Part shown: piece after piece, positions 7,911 to 16,708 of the stretch
Position numbering within the stretch: position 1 is the stretch's first letter
How the letters are laid out: every line of letters begins with the position of its first letter
Assembly: GCF_002204185.1 (NCBI RefSeq)
Contig: NZ_MXPU01000009.1
Span: forward strand, 124,001-188,000
Length of the DNA: 64,000 nt
Source: Rhizobium esperanzae
Lineage (GTDB): Bacteria > Pseudomonadota > Alphaproteobacteria > Rhizobiales > Rhizobiaceae
Direction of reading: 5' to 3'
Program-made: the position numbers and the translations under genes
Notes under the pieces: generated by a model
The model's input: the letters and a program-made list of their open reading frames with translations, nothing else
What the model was told of the DNA's origin: nothing
Database searches by the model: none

Positions 7911-8645
7911 GTGGCTATGCAAGGGAAGGATCGCAGCAGGGGCTCGGGGTCGCTGGTCGCACAGGTCGGCGAAAGCCTCCGGCAGGCGATCCTCAGCGGC
8001 CAGTACGCCGCCGGCGATAAGCTTCCGAGCGAGCACGAACTGACGGAAACGCACAGCGTCAGCCGGACTGTGGTGCGCGAGGCGGTGGCTGCCCTTCGCT
8101 CCGACGGGCTGGTCGAGGTGCGTCAGGGCGCGGGCATTTTCGTGCTTGGCGCCGATCCCTCTCTCTCCGGGCGAAAAGTCGACAAGGCCCGCGTCGCCTC
8201 CGATCTGGAAGTGCTGGAAATCCGCACCCCAGTCGAAATCGAGGCGGCGGGACTTGCCGCGCTCCGCCGTTCACCGGCGCAGGAGGAAGCGATCTTCGAA
8301 TGTCACCGGAAAATTCTCCAATGCATCGAGACCGATCGGTCCATCCGTGAGGCGGATCTCGAACTCCATGTCGCGATCGCCGAGGCGACGAACAATCCGC
8401 TGTTCAAGCACTTCCTGGAATCCCAGGGCGCGGCGATCATTCCGCAGTCGAGACTCGTGCCGGAAACCAGAACGGCCGAGCAGACCGCCTACCGAAAGCT
8501 GATCCACAGGGAACATGAAGCGATCGTCGTCGCCATTTCCGACCGGGACGATCAGGCCGCCCGCCATGCCATGCGCGAGCATCTGGTCGGCAGCCAGGCG
8601 AGATATCGCAACCTGCTCAAGAATCTGCGAAGCTTTACCAGCTGA
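7911..8645 (+). CDS. GntR-family regulator, FadR subfamily (FCD domain)
   Basis: This 244-residue regulator has a winged HTH at residues 18-78 ('AGDKLPSEHELTETHSVSRT', 'VREAVAALRSDGLVEVRQG'). An all-helical FCD effector domain follows with the metal/ligand-binding pattern 'ADLELHVAIAEATNNPLF' and 'REHEAIVVAISDRD', then 'HAMREHL'. Start choice is between GTG 7911 and ATG 7917, two codons apart. It lies 250 bp upstream of the NitT/TauT-type importer in the same orientation and may control it. FCD regulators usually respond to small organic acids or sugar acids. Confidence 0.88.
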   Translation: MAMQGKDRSRGSGSLVAQVGESLRQAILSGQYAAGDKLPSEHELTETHSVSRTVVREAVAALRSDGLVEVRQGAGIFVLGADPSLSGRKVDKARVASDLEVLEIRTPVEIEAAGLAALRRSPAQEEAIFECHRKILQCIETDRSIREADLELHVAIAEATNNPLFKHFLESQGAAIIPQSRLVPETRTAEQTAYRKLIHREHEAIVVAISDRDDQAARHAMREHLVGSQARYRNLLKNLRSFTS

Positions 8646-8788
8646 TATCCACTCCCGAGCGTCCGAACGCCTTGGCAAGAGACAAAGCCGGCAAAAAGCT
8701 CGGCCCGTTGTAAGCTGCCGCTACCAGGCTCGGGCGTCGGCGCATCATTTCCCCGCCGGTTCACGCGACAGGTTAATCGTTTGCGGCT

Positions 8789-8807
8789 GAAAGCTAGTTG
8801 AAAGCTT
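8789..8807 (+). repeat. Short direct repeat upstream of NitT-type importer
   Basis: TGAAAGCT occurs at 8789-8796 and again at 8800-8807, an 11-bp period (one helical turn). It lies about 90 bp before the binding-protein start. It may be part of a regulator site. It is short enough to be chance. Confidence 0.3.
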
Positions 8808-8896
8808 CGACGTCTTAGGAAAAGGCTGCATCGTGGAGGAGACACGGTCAAGGTGACGAGACGACGATGCAGGCAAACCATCAGGAGGAGATTTCC

Positions 8897-9910
8897 ATGC
8901 GTTCTTCACGCAGCCTTTTTCACACCGTCGCTTTTTCCGCGCTTCTCGCCGCAGCCACATTCACGTCAGGCGCCGCCCACGCGGCCGACAAGATCACCAT
9001 CATGGTCGGCGGCTATGAGAAGCAGATCTATCTGCCCGCCAAGCTCGCCGAATCCCTCGGTTACTTCAAAGACGAAGGTCTCGACGTCGAACTGCTGAAT
9101 GAAGCTGCCGGCGTCGACGCCGAAAACCAGCTGCTGGCAGGCGCCGTCCAAGGCGTCGTCGGCTTCTATGACCACTGTGTGGACCTGCAGGCCAAGGGCA
9201 AGTTCGTCGAATCCATCGTCCAGTTCAGCCAGGCGCCGGGCGAGGTCGAGATGGTTTCGAGCAAACATCCCGAGATCAAGTCGCCGGCCGATTTCAAGGG
9301 CAAGAGCCTCGGCGTCACCGGTCTCGGCTCCTCCACCAACTTCCTCACCCTCTTCATGGCCTCCAAGGCCGACCTCAAGCCCGGCGACGTCGTCACCATT
9401 CCGGTCGGCGCCGGCGGCACGTTCATTGCCGCGATGCAGCAGGATCAGATCCAGGCCGGCATGACGACGGAGCCGACGATCTCGCGCCTGATCAAGACGG
9501 GCGAAGCGAGCGTTCTCGTCGACATGCGCACGGTCGAAGCGACCCGCAAGGCGCTTGGCGGCACCTATCCGGCCGCCTCGCTCTATATGGAAACTTCCTG
9601 GGTCGAGGAACATAAGGACGAGGCACAGAAGCTCGCCAATGCCTTCGTCAAGACGCTGAAATACATCAATACGCATTCCGCCGCCGAGATCGCGGACAAG
9701 ATGCCGAAGGACTTCTACGTCGGCGACAAGGATGGCTACGTCAAGGCTCTCGACGAGGGCAAGGGCATGTTCACGCCCGATGGCGTGATGCCGGAGGACG
9801 GCCCGAAGACCGTGCTTGCCGTGCTCGCGGAGTTCTCCAAGAACGTCAAGGGCAAACAGATCGACCTTTCCAAGACCTACACGACCGAGTTCGTCAAGAA
9901 CGTCAAGTGA
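8897..9910 (+). CDS. NitT/TauT-type ABC transporter substrate-binding protein (NMT1-like)
   Basis: This 337-residue periplasmic protein has a signal peptide ending near 'AAHA-ADKIT'. It shows the NMT1/THI5-like pattern 'YLPAKLAESLGYFKDEGLDVEL', 'GAVQGVVGFYDHCVDLQAKGK' and 'TTEPTISRLIKTGEA'. Members bind aromatic or aliphatic sulfonates, nitrate, thiamine precursors or riboflavin-like compounds. The ligand is not readable here. The ATG at 8897 is used because AGGAGGAG precedes it and the signal peptide starts there. It is the first gene of a three-gene importer. Confidence 0.88.
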   Translation: MRSSRSLFHTVAFSALLAAATFTSGAAHAADKITIMVGGYEKQIYLPAKLAESLGYFKDEGLDVELLNEAAGVDAENQLLAGAVQGVVGFYDHCVDLQAKGKFVESIVQFSQAPGEVEMVSSKHPEIKSPADFKGKSLGVTGLGSSTNFLTLFMASKADLKPGDVVTIPVGAGGTFIAAMQQDQIQAGMTTEPTISRLIKTGEASVLVDMRTVEATRKALGGTYPAASLYMETSWVEEHKDEAQKLANAFVKTLKYINTHSAAEIADKMPKDFYVGDKDGYVKALDEGKGMFTPDGVMPEDGPKTVLAVLAEFSKNVKGKQIDLSKTYTTEFVKNVK

Positions 9911-10005
9911 GGCCGTCGCGCCGCTTCCAGCTCCTGAGCGGAAGCGGCGTCCGTTCGATCATGGGCATTGCGTGCGCGCCCTTAAGCACGCCTTCAGGTA
10001 TCACC

Positions 10006-10824
10006 ATGCAACAGGACACCAAACAGATCCCCGCGATCGAGCTGATCAACGTCAGCCGACGTTTCGTCTCGCCGACCGGAAAGTCGCTGACTGCGCTGCG
10101 CGATTTCAACATGACGGTCGCCCGCGGCGAATTCGTCGCCGTCGTCGGCCCGACCGGCTGCGGCAAGTCGACGACGCTCAATCTCGTGACGGGCCTCGCA
10201 CGCCCGAGCGCCGGCGAAGTCCGCCTGATGGGCGGGCCGATCACCGGCATCGACCCGCGGGTCGGCTTTGCATTCCAGACCGACGCGCTCTTTCCCTGGA
10301 AGAACGTGATCGAAAACGTCATGGCCGGCCCGCTGTTCCGCGGCAAGTCCCGCGCCGAGGCGGAACAGAGCGCCCGCGATTGGCTGGCGCGCGTCGGCCT
10401 GTCGAAATTTCTGCACCATTATCCCCATCAGCTTTCCGGCGGCATGCGCAAGCGCGTCTCGCTGGCGCAGACCTTCATCAACGAACCTGAAATCCTGCTG
10501 ATGGACGAGCCCTTCTCGGCGCTCGACGTGCAGACCCGCACGGTCATGCACGAAGAACTTCTGAAGCTCTGGGCCGAGCGCAAAGCCTCGGTGGTGTTCG
10601 TCACCCACGATCTCGAAGAGGCCGTAGCACTTGCCGACAAGGTCTATGTTCTGACCGCCGGCCCCGCCACGGTGAAATCGGTCTACCCGATCGACCTTCC
10701 CCGCCCCCGCGTCGTGTCGGAGATCCGCTACGAGCAGAGCTTCATCGACTACTGCAAGACGATCTGGGAGGATCTCCGCGAAGAGGTCGAGACCAGCTAC
10801 CGCCGCGCAAGCGAAGCGGCCTGA
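10006..10824 (+). CDS. NitT/TauT-type ABC transporter ATP-binding protein
   Basis: This 272-residue cytoplasmic ATPase has Walker A 'GPTGCGKST' near residue 50, a Q-loop in 'VGFAFQTDALFPW', the signature 'LSGGMRKRVSLAQ', Walker B 'ILLMDEPFSALD' and the switch His in 'VFVTHDLEEAV'. The frame stays open back to 9907, but those codons overlap the preceding gene end. The first conserved residues (AIELINVSRRF) start at ATG 10006. It sits between the binding protein and the permease, and the set forms one importer. Confidence 0.9.
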   Translation: MQQDTKQIPAIELINVSRRFVSPTGKSLTALRDFNMTVARGEFVAVVGPTGCGKSTTLNLVTGLARPSAGEVRLMGGPITGIDPRVGFAFQTDALFPWKNVIENVMAGPLFRGKSRAEAEQSARDWLARVGLSKFLHHYPHQLSGGMRKRVSLAQTFINEPEILLMDEPFSALDVQTRTVMHEELLKLWAERKASVVFVTHDLEEAVALADKVYVLTAGPATVKSVYPIDLPRPRVVSEIRYEQSFIDYCKTIWEDLREEVETSYRRASEAA

Positions 10825-10835
10825 CGGAGGATATC

Positions 10836-11717
10836 ATGGCCCACATCACATTCGAGGCCGGTTCGGCCACCCTGTTTCGCCCGGGCACATCAGATGCCGA
10901 GATCGAAGCCTCCGCGCTGAAGGCAATACGCCGGCGCAACACGCTGGTGCGCTTCTGGCAGATCGCCATCCTGGTCTTCGTGATCGGCATGTGGGAGCTC
11001 TCCTCCAACATGAACTGGATCGACCCGTTCTTCTATTCGAGCCCGAGCGGCGTCATTGAGCGGCTTTACGAATGGGCGACCGAAGGCACCACGGAAGGGT
11101 CGCTCTGGTACAATCTCTGGGTGACGATGGAGGAGGCGCTGATAGGCTTCTTCGCAGGTTCGATCACCGGCGTCTTCGTCGGCATCGGGCTTGGCCGCAA
11201 CCGCTTCCTCTCCGACATTTTCTCCGTCTACATCAAGGCGATCAACTCGATCCCGCGCGTCGTCTTGGCCCCGATCTTCATCATGATCATGGGTCTCGGC
11301 CTGCCGTCCAAGGTGGCGCTCGCCTTCATCATGGTGTTCTTCGTCGTCTTCGCCAACGCCTTCCAGGGTGTGCGCGAAGCCGACCGCAACATGATCGCCA
11401 ATGCCCGCATTCTCGGCGCTTCCGACTGGCAGGTGACGCGGACGGTGGTCATTCCCTCGGCAATGAGCTGGATTTTCGCCAGCCTGCACGTCTCCTTCGG
11501 CTTTGCGATCATCGGCGCGATCGTCGGCGAATTCGTCGGCGCCCGCTTCGGCATCGGCCAGCTGATCTCGATCGCGAAGGGCACGTTCGATGCGGCCGGC
11601 ATGTTCGCGGCCATCCTCCTCGTCATGGTCGTCACGCTTGTTGCCGAATACATCATGACGCTGATCGAGAACCGCCTGGCGAAATGGCGCCCGCAGCAGC
11701 ACCTCGATACGCAGTAA
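10836..11717 (+). CDS. NitT/TauT-type ABC transporter permease (SsuC/TauC-like)
   Basis: This 293-residue inner-membrane protein has a polar N-terminal 40 residues, then about six membrane segments. The EAA-like loop is 'EADRNMIANARILGAS'. A GGAGG lies eight bases before the ATG and 11 bases separate it from the ATPase stop. It is the last gene of the importer, followed by a strong hairpin terminator. Confidence 0.9.
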   Translation: MAHITFEAGSATLFRPGTSDAEIEASALKAIRRRNTLVRFWQIAILVFVIGMWELSSNMNWIDPFFYSSPSGVIERLYEWATEGTTEGSLWYNLWVTMEEALIGFFAGSITGVFVGIGLGRNRFLSDIFSVYIKAINSIPRVVLAPIFIMIMGLGLPSKVALAFIMVFFVVFANAFQGVREADRNMIANARILGASDWQVTRTVVIPSAMSWIFASLHVSFGFAIIGAIVGEFVGARFGIGQLISIAKGTFDAAGMFAAILLVMVVTLVAEYIMTLIENRLAKWRPQQHLDTQ

Positions 11718-11750
11718 TAAATCGGCTTCCTCCCAAGGCAGATCGAAGCA

Positions 11751-11777
11751 AAAGGCCGGGCGTAACGCCCGGCCTTT
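11751..11777 (+). terminator. Intrinsic terminator after NitT-type importer
   Basis: A perfect 12-bp stem (AAAGGCCGGGCG / CGCCCGGCCTTT) with a three-base TAA loop lies 33 bp after the permease stop. The T-tract is short (TTT then CGTTTG). The hairpin is symmetrical and could also act on the opposite strand. Confidence 0.75.
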
Positions 11778-11802
11778 CGTTTGATGGCAAAAATCGTTTT
11801 GT

Positions 11803-11940
11803 GCCCCCGCGTCATCCGGCACTTGCCCCTCATCTGGCTGCCGGACCTCCCGCGGCGAAGGGACCATGCCGCACCCTCTCTGTTCCCCGCTCATCCACCC
11901 CTCGCAGGGCACGTCCCCTCTCCCCGCTTTTACGGACAGC
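11803..11940. repeat. Possible degenerate rhizobial intergenic repeat (RIME/RPE-like)
   Basis: The non-coding gap contains a C/T-rich run, 'CCCCTCATCTGGCTGCCGG' followed by 'CGGCGAAGGGAC' and 'CCCTCTCCCCGC'. These strings recall the palindromic intergenic elements common in Rhizobiaceae. This copy is degraded and has no clear stem, so the assignment rests on memory of the consensus only. Confidence 0.35.
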
Positions 11941-11986
11941 CTCACGGTCGGAACCGGACAGAATGAGCAAGCCGAAGCATGACGAT

Positions 11987-13387
11987 TCAGGCAAGCGGAA
12001 GCCGAACGATCACGACGAGACCGCCGCCTTCAGCATCACCGAGCGAAACCGAACCTCCAGCCCCTTCGACGACCTCGCGGACAATCGCAAGCCCGAGTCC
12101 GCTCCCTTCGCTTTCGGTTCCCATGATCCGATAGAACCGCTCGAAAACCTGCTCGCGCTCCCCTTCGGGAATGCCCGGCCCGTTATCCTCAACGGTGACG
12201 ACGGCGTGGCCGTCCGCCTGCCCGACGGCGACCGTCACCCGTCCATCGGCTTTGCTATAACGGATCGCGTTGTCGATGAGGTTGACCAGCATCTCGCGCA
12301 GCATCGTCCCGTCGCCCTCGACGACAACAGGCCGGTCCGCCTCCAGGCCCACGTCGATGTTGCGCTTGAGCGCCTCTTCGGCATAGGCCTCCAGGATCTC
12401 GCGGGCCGCCTTGCTGAGATCGGTCGCGTCGCTGCGCGGGCGGCGGCTGCCGGGCTCGGCCCGCGATAAGGTCAGCAACTGGCTGGCGAGACGCGAAATC
12501 TGCCGGGTGCTGGTGCGCAGCGCAGCAAGCGCCTCGTCGCGGCGGGTGGCATCGTCTTCGCGGGAGGCCACGCTCGCCTGCGTCGAAATCAGCGCAAGCG
12601 GCGTCCTCAACTGATGCGCCGCGTTCGATACGAACCGCCGCTGTGCGGCCATCTGGTCCTGGACGCGCTCCATGTAATCGTTCAGCGCATGGACGAGCGG
12701 ACGCAATTCGCTCTGCACCATCTCGGGTGACAGCGGATCAAGACGGTTGCGCCCACGCCGGCGCACGGCGTCCCGCAGCCTCAGAGTCGGCGCGAGGCCG
12801 CGTTGAAGCCCAAGGATCGTCACCAGGCTTGCGACAAAGACGAGCACGAACTGCTTGGAAAAATCCGAAAGCCACAACTGCCTTCGCATCGCATACTGGC
12901 TGTTATGCGTCACGGCGACGGTCACCGAGATCGTGCCGTCATTGGGAAGACCGACGACCGGATGATCGAGCATCAAGACGCGCACGTCGGCGCCATGGAA
13001 GGCGCGATCCTCGCCGACGCGCTGGACGGTCGGCCGCGGCAGATCGGGAAAGCCGCTCACCAGATTGCCCCAGGCGGTGATGACCTGGTAGGACACACGG
13101 TCGCCAAAGCCCGTATCGAACATCTCGAGTGCGGCCGGCGGAACGTCCACCTGAACATTGCCGCCCTCATCGACGCGCACCGCCTCGGCGATGACCCGGG
13201 CGGATGCGAGAAGCGTTCGGTCTGTCACCAGCTTTGCCGTCGCGTCGGCCGACCAGAAGCTGTCGTAAAGATTGAAGGCGATGGCGCCGAAGAGCGTCAG
13301 CAGCACCCAGCAGAGCAGTTGCACCCTCAGGCTCTGGCTGAGCCGCGTGATCGTTCCGCCCGCCTTTGTCACGACGCTATTGGACAT
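11987..13387 (-). CDS. Sensor histidine kinase, TctE-like
   Basis: This 466-residue membrane kinase has TM1 at about 21-40 and a periplasmic 2CSK_N-type sensor (about 45-175). TM2 spans about 179-196 and is followed by a linker. The H-box 'NAAHQLRTPLALI' carries phosphorylated His258, and the ATPase motifs are 'NLIDNAIRYS', 'VEDNGPGIP' and 'GSGLGLAIVREV'. Its start overlaps the end of the response-regulator gene by 11 bases. TctE relatives sense tricarboxylates, but no tctCBA transporter genes are in the window, so the signal is unknown. Confidence 0.88.
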   Translation of the reverse strand: MSNSVVTKAGGTITRLSQSLRVQLLCWVLLTLFGAIAFNLYDSFWSADATAKLVTDRTLLASARVIAEAVRVDEGGNVQVDVPPAALEMFDTGFGDRVSYQVITAWGNLVSGFPDLPRPTVQRVGEDRAFHGADVRVLMLDHPVVGLPNDGTISVTVAVTHNSQYAMRRQLWLSDFSKQFVLVFVASLVTILGLQRGLAPTLRLRDAVRRRGRNRLDPLSPEMVQSELRPLVHALNDYMERVQDQMAAQRRFVSNAAHQLRTPLALISTQASVASREDDATRRDEALAALRTSTRQISRLASQLLTLSRAEPGSRRPRSDATDLSKAAREILEAYAEEALKRNIDVGLEADRPVVVEGDGTMLREMLVNLIDNAIRYSKADGRVTVAVGQADGHAVVTVEDNGPGIPEGEREQVFERFYRIMGTESEGSGLGLAIVREVVEGAGGSVSLGDAEGGGLVVIVRLPLA

Positions 13388-14045
13388 GTCTGAGGAGATA
13401 GCCGAGCCCGCGTAGCGTCGCGATCTGAACCGAACTGTTTTCGAGCTTCTTGCGGAGCCTGTGGACGTAAATTTCGATGGCGCTCGGATCGGCCTCGTCG
13501 TCGAAACCGAAGACGCTTTCGGACAGGACGGCTTTCGAGACAGTGGTGCCGAGCTTCATAACGAGCTGTTCGAGAACGGCATATTCCCGCGGCGTCAATT
13601 GCAGCGGTTCGTCTGCCACGAAAAATTGCCGCGTGCCTCCGGAAAAACGCAGGTTCCCGACGGTGATCTCGGAGGATGCCCGGTCCTGCCCGCGGCGCAC
13701 CACGGCACGGATTCTCGCCTCGAGTTCGGCGATTTCGAAAGGCTTGGCGAGATAGTCGTCGGCACCGCTGTCGAGTCCGGCCACGCGGCCGTCCAGACTT
13801 GCATTCGCGGTCAGGATGATGACCGGCAACTTGTTTCCTGACTGCCTCAGCCGCTTCAAAAGCGTCAATCCGTCAAGCTTGGGCAGCGAAAGGTCGAGAA
13901 TCATCGCCGAATATTCTGCCACCTTGAGCAGATGCTCGGCGTCCTCGCCATCATAGGCAATATCGATAGTGTACTGCGCCTGCCGCAGGGCTTTGCCCAG
14001 CCAGGCCGCCAGATCCTTGTTGTCCTCCACCACAAGCAGTCTCAT
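13377..14045 (-). CDS. OmpR-family response regulator, TctD-like
   Basis: This 222-residue protein has an N-terminal receiver with the acidic pair in 'VVEDNKD', phosphoacceptor Asp51 ('MILDLSLPKLDG') and the conserved Lys in 'DYLAKPFE'. The C-terminal winged helix is OmpR-type ('LTPREYAVLEQLV', 'IEIYVHRLRKKLE'). It is the first gene of the two-gene operon with the sensor kinase and diverges from the isochorismatase-fold hydrolase gene, which it might control. That link is positional only. Confidence 0.9.
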   Translation of the reverse strand: MRLLVVEDNKDLAAWLGKALRQAQYTIDIAYDGEDAEHLLKVAEYSAMILDLSLPKLDGLTLLKRLRQSGNKLPVIILTANASLDGRVAGLDSGADDYLAKPFEIAELEARIRAVVRRGQDRASSEITVGNLRFSGGTRQFFVADEPLQLTPREYAVLEQLVMKLGTTVSKAVLSESVFGFDDEADPSAIEIYVHRLRKKLENSSVQIATLRGLGYLLRHVQ

Positions 14046-14239
14046 CCGTCCCCCTTAGCACGGGCAGAGGGCCTGGCGGAAGCGTGCCTAAGGCGTTGTA
14101 TCTCGCCTGCCGCTCCCGGCGCGACGCCGCCCTCGGCAATCATTGGCGCGAATTGTCCGCTATTTGTCCGGTGCGGGCATTTTCCTTTGGCTTTAGGCGG
14201 CAGAATATGGCTTCATGATCAACCACCACGGAGCAGAGA

Positions 14240-14806
14240 ATGTCCGGCCACGAAACCATTCTTCTCGTCATAGACGCCCAGGAGTCCTTCCGGCAGCGCG
14301 ATTATTGGGATGAAGGCCTCGCACCCGCCTATATCGAACGCCAGCAGGCTCTTATCGACGGCACAGAAGCCCGCGGAATACCCGTCATCCAGATCTTTCA
14401 TGTTGACGGAAACGGGCCGTTTTCGGAACGCTCGGGCTTCGTCAGAACGCTCGCCCCGCTCAGGATCGCTCCCGCAGCGATCTTCAGAAAGAACCGCCAT
14501 AGTGCACTCGTCGGTTCGGGCCTCGACGTGTGGCTGACCAGGAATGGCGTTCGCCGCATCATCGTCTCCGGCATCCGCACCGAACAGTGCTGCGAGACCA
14601 CGACCCGTCACGCCTCCGATCTCGGCTATCAAGTCGACTATGTCGGCGAAGCGACCCTGACCTTCCCGATGACGGACGCATCGGGACGCGCATGGAGCGC
14701 CGAGGAAATCCGCGCCCGGACGGAGCTGGTCCTGTCGGGCCGTTTCGCCCGGATCGCAACCGTCGAACAGGCGCTGGCGGGGAGCGGAAAGCAACTCGCG
14801 GCATGA
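14240..14806 (+). CDS. Isochorismatase-family cysteine hydrolase
   Basis: This 188-residue cytoplasmic protein carries the catalytic triad of the superfamily: Asp12 ('LVIDAQ'), Lys84 ('FRKNRHSAL') and Cys117 ('TEQCCETTTRHA'). Members hydrolyse isochorismate, nicotinamide, N-carbamoyl compounds or ureides. The substrate is not evident here. Its stop overlaps the start of the AraC-type regulator by four bases (ATGA), so the pair is translationally coupled and the regulator probably controls this enzyme. Confidence 0.88.
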   Translation: MSGHETILLVIDAQESFRQRDYWDEGLAPAYIERQQALIDGTEARGIPVIQIFHVDGNGPFSERSGFVRTLAPLRIAPAAIFRKNRHSALVGSGLDVWLTRNGVRRIIVSGIRTEQCCETTTRHASDLGYQVDYVGEATLTFPMTDASGRAWSAEEIRARTELVLSGRFARIATVEQALAGSGKQLAA

Positions 14807-15813
14807 CTGATACAGCGCAGCCCTGCGATATCCCCGTCTACGTCGTCGTGCCGCCGCGCGTACTGCTGCTCGATGTCGCCGGCCCGATCGAAGTGCTGCG
14901 CAAGGCGAACCTCGAACAGAAGACGGTGCGCTTCAGCGCCACCTATATCGGCCCGTCGGCTACGGTCGGCAGCTCGATCGGCCTTGCCGTGACGGGTGTC
15001 GCCGCCTTGCCGGAGCGCTTGCCCGATCAGGCGCTTGTCGTCATCGCCGGCAGCGCCGACGCGCCGATGGAGAACAACCGTCCGTGGGACGAAGAGGAGC
15101 GCGCCGCCCAGGCCGCGATCGTCACCTGGCTGAAGCGGGCCATTCGCCCGGGGGTTCGGCTGGCCTCGATCTGCTCGGGCGCCTTGCTCGCGGCCGAGGC
15201 CGGAATGCTTGACGGCCGCGAATGCACCACCCATCACGGCTGCATGGAGGACCTGTCAAGGCTCGCGCCCACCGCGCGCATCCGGGACAATCGACTCTAC
15301 GTCGAGGATGGGGAGCGCCTCACGAGCGCCGGCATCACCGCCGGCATCGACCTCATGCTGCACATCGTTGCCGAAGCGGCGGGGCATGCCTGCGCGCTTG
15401 CGGTGGCGCGATATCTCGTCGTCTATCTCAGGCGCGGCGGCTCGGATCCGCAGCTTTCGCCCTGGCTCGAAGGCCGCAACCATATCCACCCGGCCATCCA
15501 TCGCGTACAGGATGCAGTCGCCGCCGATCCTTCCCGCGACTGGTCGGTCGCCTCGCTCGCGCGCCTCAGCGGCGCCAGCCCGCGAAACCTCTCACGGCTG
15601 TTCAACGAACACACCGGCATGAGCGTTACGGATTTCGTCAACCGCATGCGCGTGGCGCTCGCCCGCGACATGCTCGCCGGCTCAAGGCTGGATATGGAGG
15701 CCGTGGCAATGCGCGCCGGCTTCGGCTCGGCCCGGCAACTGCGCCGCGCCTGGAACCGCCTGCATGACAGCCCGCCGAGCGCGGCCCGGACGAAACCGGC
15801 CGTGGTCTCATAG
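14803..15813 (+). CDS. GlxA-type AraC regulator (DJ-1/PfpI domain plus AraC HTH)
   Basis: This 336-residue regulator has an N-terminal DJ-1/PfpI-like domain (about 8-180, with the nucleophile-elbow sequence 'ASICSGALLAAEAGML'). The C-terminal AraC double HTH spans about 225-320 ('SVASLARLSGASPRNLSRLF', 'ALARDMLAG'). The ATG at 14803 overlaps the upstream stop by four bases; an open frame extending further back only shadows the hydrolase gene. Its stop overlaps the convergent discoidin-like gene by six bases. GlxA-type regulators often control quaternary-amine or ureide catabolism. Confidence 0.88.
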   Translation: MTDTAQPCDIPVYVVVPPRVLLLDVAGPIEVLRKANLEQKTVRFSATYIGPSATVGSSIGLAVTGVAALPERLPDQALVVIAGSADAPMENNRPWDEEERAAQAAIVTWLKRAIRPGVRLASICSGALLAAEAGMLDGRECTTHHGCMEDLSRLAPTARIRDNRLYVEDGERLTSAGITAGIDLMLHIVAEAAGHACALAVARYLVVYLRRGGSDPQLSPWLEGRNHIHPAIHRVQDAVAADPSRDWSVASLARLSGASPRNLSRLFNEHTGMSVTDFVNRMRVALARDMLAGSRLDMEAVAMRAGFGSARQLRRAWNRLHDSPPSAARTKPAVVS

Positions 15814-16656
15814 AGTAAGAGGAAGGGGGGCGCCCCCGACCTCATTTTCGACGCCGGGGGTTGCAGCGCCGGCTACATCCGTACCCCAGATCTCGATCTG
15901 CGTCAGCGCCGGAAAGGGTGAGATGTCCTCAGCCTTGATGAGGCCGTGCAGCTCGATCCATTCGATGACGCAGGGCTCGATGGAAAAGCCCTGGGCGGCA
16001 CCGGATTTGACCAGCGGGAAACGAGAGGTCTTGCCGCTCGAGAAGGTGACGCTCACCTCTTCCCACCAGGAATCATGCGGGAAATCCGCGCGAAGGTAGA
16101 AGACAATTTCGTCGACGCGAACCGGTCTGCCGAACTCCACCGTCAGCGCCGCTTGCGGATCGCGATTGATGCCCCAGCTCGTATAGGGCCAGAAGCCATG
16201 ATCGTCATTGGCCTTTTCGCCATCGATGGCGTTTCTGGCGGCAAAGACCGCTTCGCCTCGGGTTTCGACGTTGGCGCGCGCATGCGGAAATAGAGCCCGA
16301 TTGGCGTGATCGTCCCAGGGGTTGAGCGCAAGATTGCGCCGATGGGCGATCTCCTCGGGGCGCGCGCAGCGCACGGACAGCCGGTGGATATCGCCACTGA
16401 ACGCATTCGGGGAATAGGATTTGCGCTTGTCGCCGAAAGGCACCGCAAGCGCGTAGGAACATTGCCTCATATAGACCAGGCTTGGCTGGATCGCACTATC
16501 CAGCGCGACAAAGACATGTCCGGGCCTGGAGACTTCCACAATCACCTGCTCGCCCTCGCGATAGCTTTGACGATAGACCAGGAACGTCTCATCCTGCCCG
16601 GTGGCGCTTGCCAATACGGAGCCATCGGCATCCACGATCTTCAGCGTCAATTCCAT
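15808..16656 (-). CDS. Discoidin (F5/8 type C)-like carbohydrate-binding protein, function unknown
   Basis: This 282-residue protein has no signal peptide. The N-terminal half (1-110) is beta-rich without a recognised family. The C-terminal half (about 125-270) looks like a discoidin sandwich: 'ARNAIDGEKANDDHGFWPYTSW', 'AALTVEFGRPVRVDEIVFYLR' and 'ITQIEIWG'-type ending. A GAGGAGG ribosome site supports ATG 16656. It lies 52 bases after the heparinase-like gene on the same strand, suggesting a two-gene operon for polysaccharide processing. It may be a binding accessory or an uncharacterised lyase or hydrolase. Confidence 0.65.
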   Translation of the reverse strand: MELTLKIVDADGSVLASATGQDETFLVYRQSYREGEQVIVEVSRPGHVFVALDSAIQPSLVYMRQCSYALAVPFGDKRKSYSPNAFSGDIHRLSVRCARPEEIAHRRNLALNPWDDHANRALFPHARANVETRGEAVFAARNAIDGEKANDDHGFWPYTSWGINRDPQAALTVEFGRPVRVDEIVFYLRADFPHDSWWEEVSVTFSSGKTSRFPLVKSGAAQGFSIEPCVIEWIELHGLIKAEDISPFPALTQIEIWGTDVAGAATPGVENEVGGAPLPLTL

Positions 16657-16708
16657 GTTCGTCCTCCTCAGAGCCTGAAGATTTCTGACAGCATCAGGCT
16701 CTAACTCT

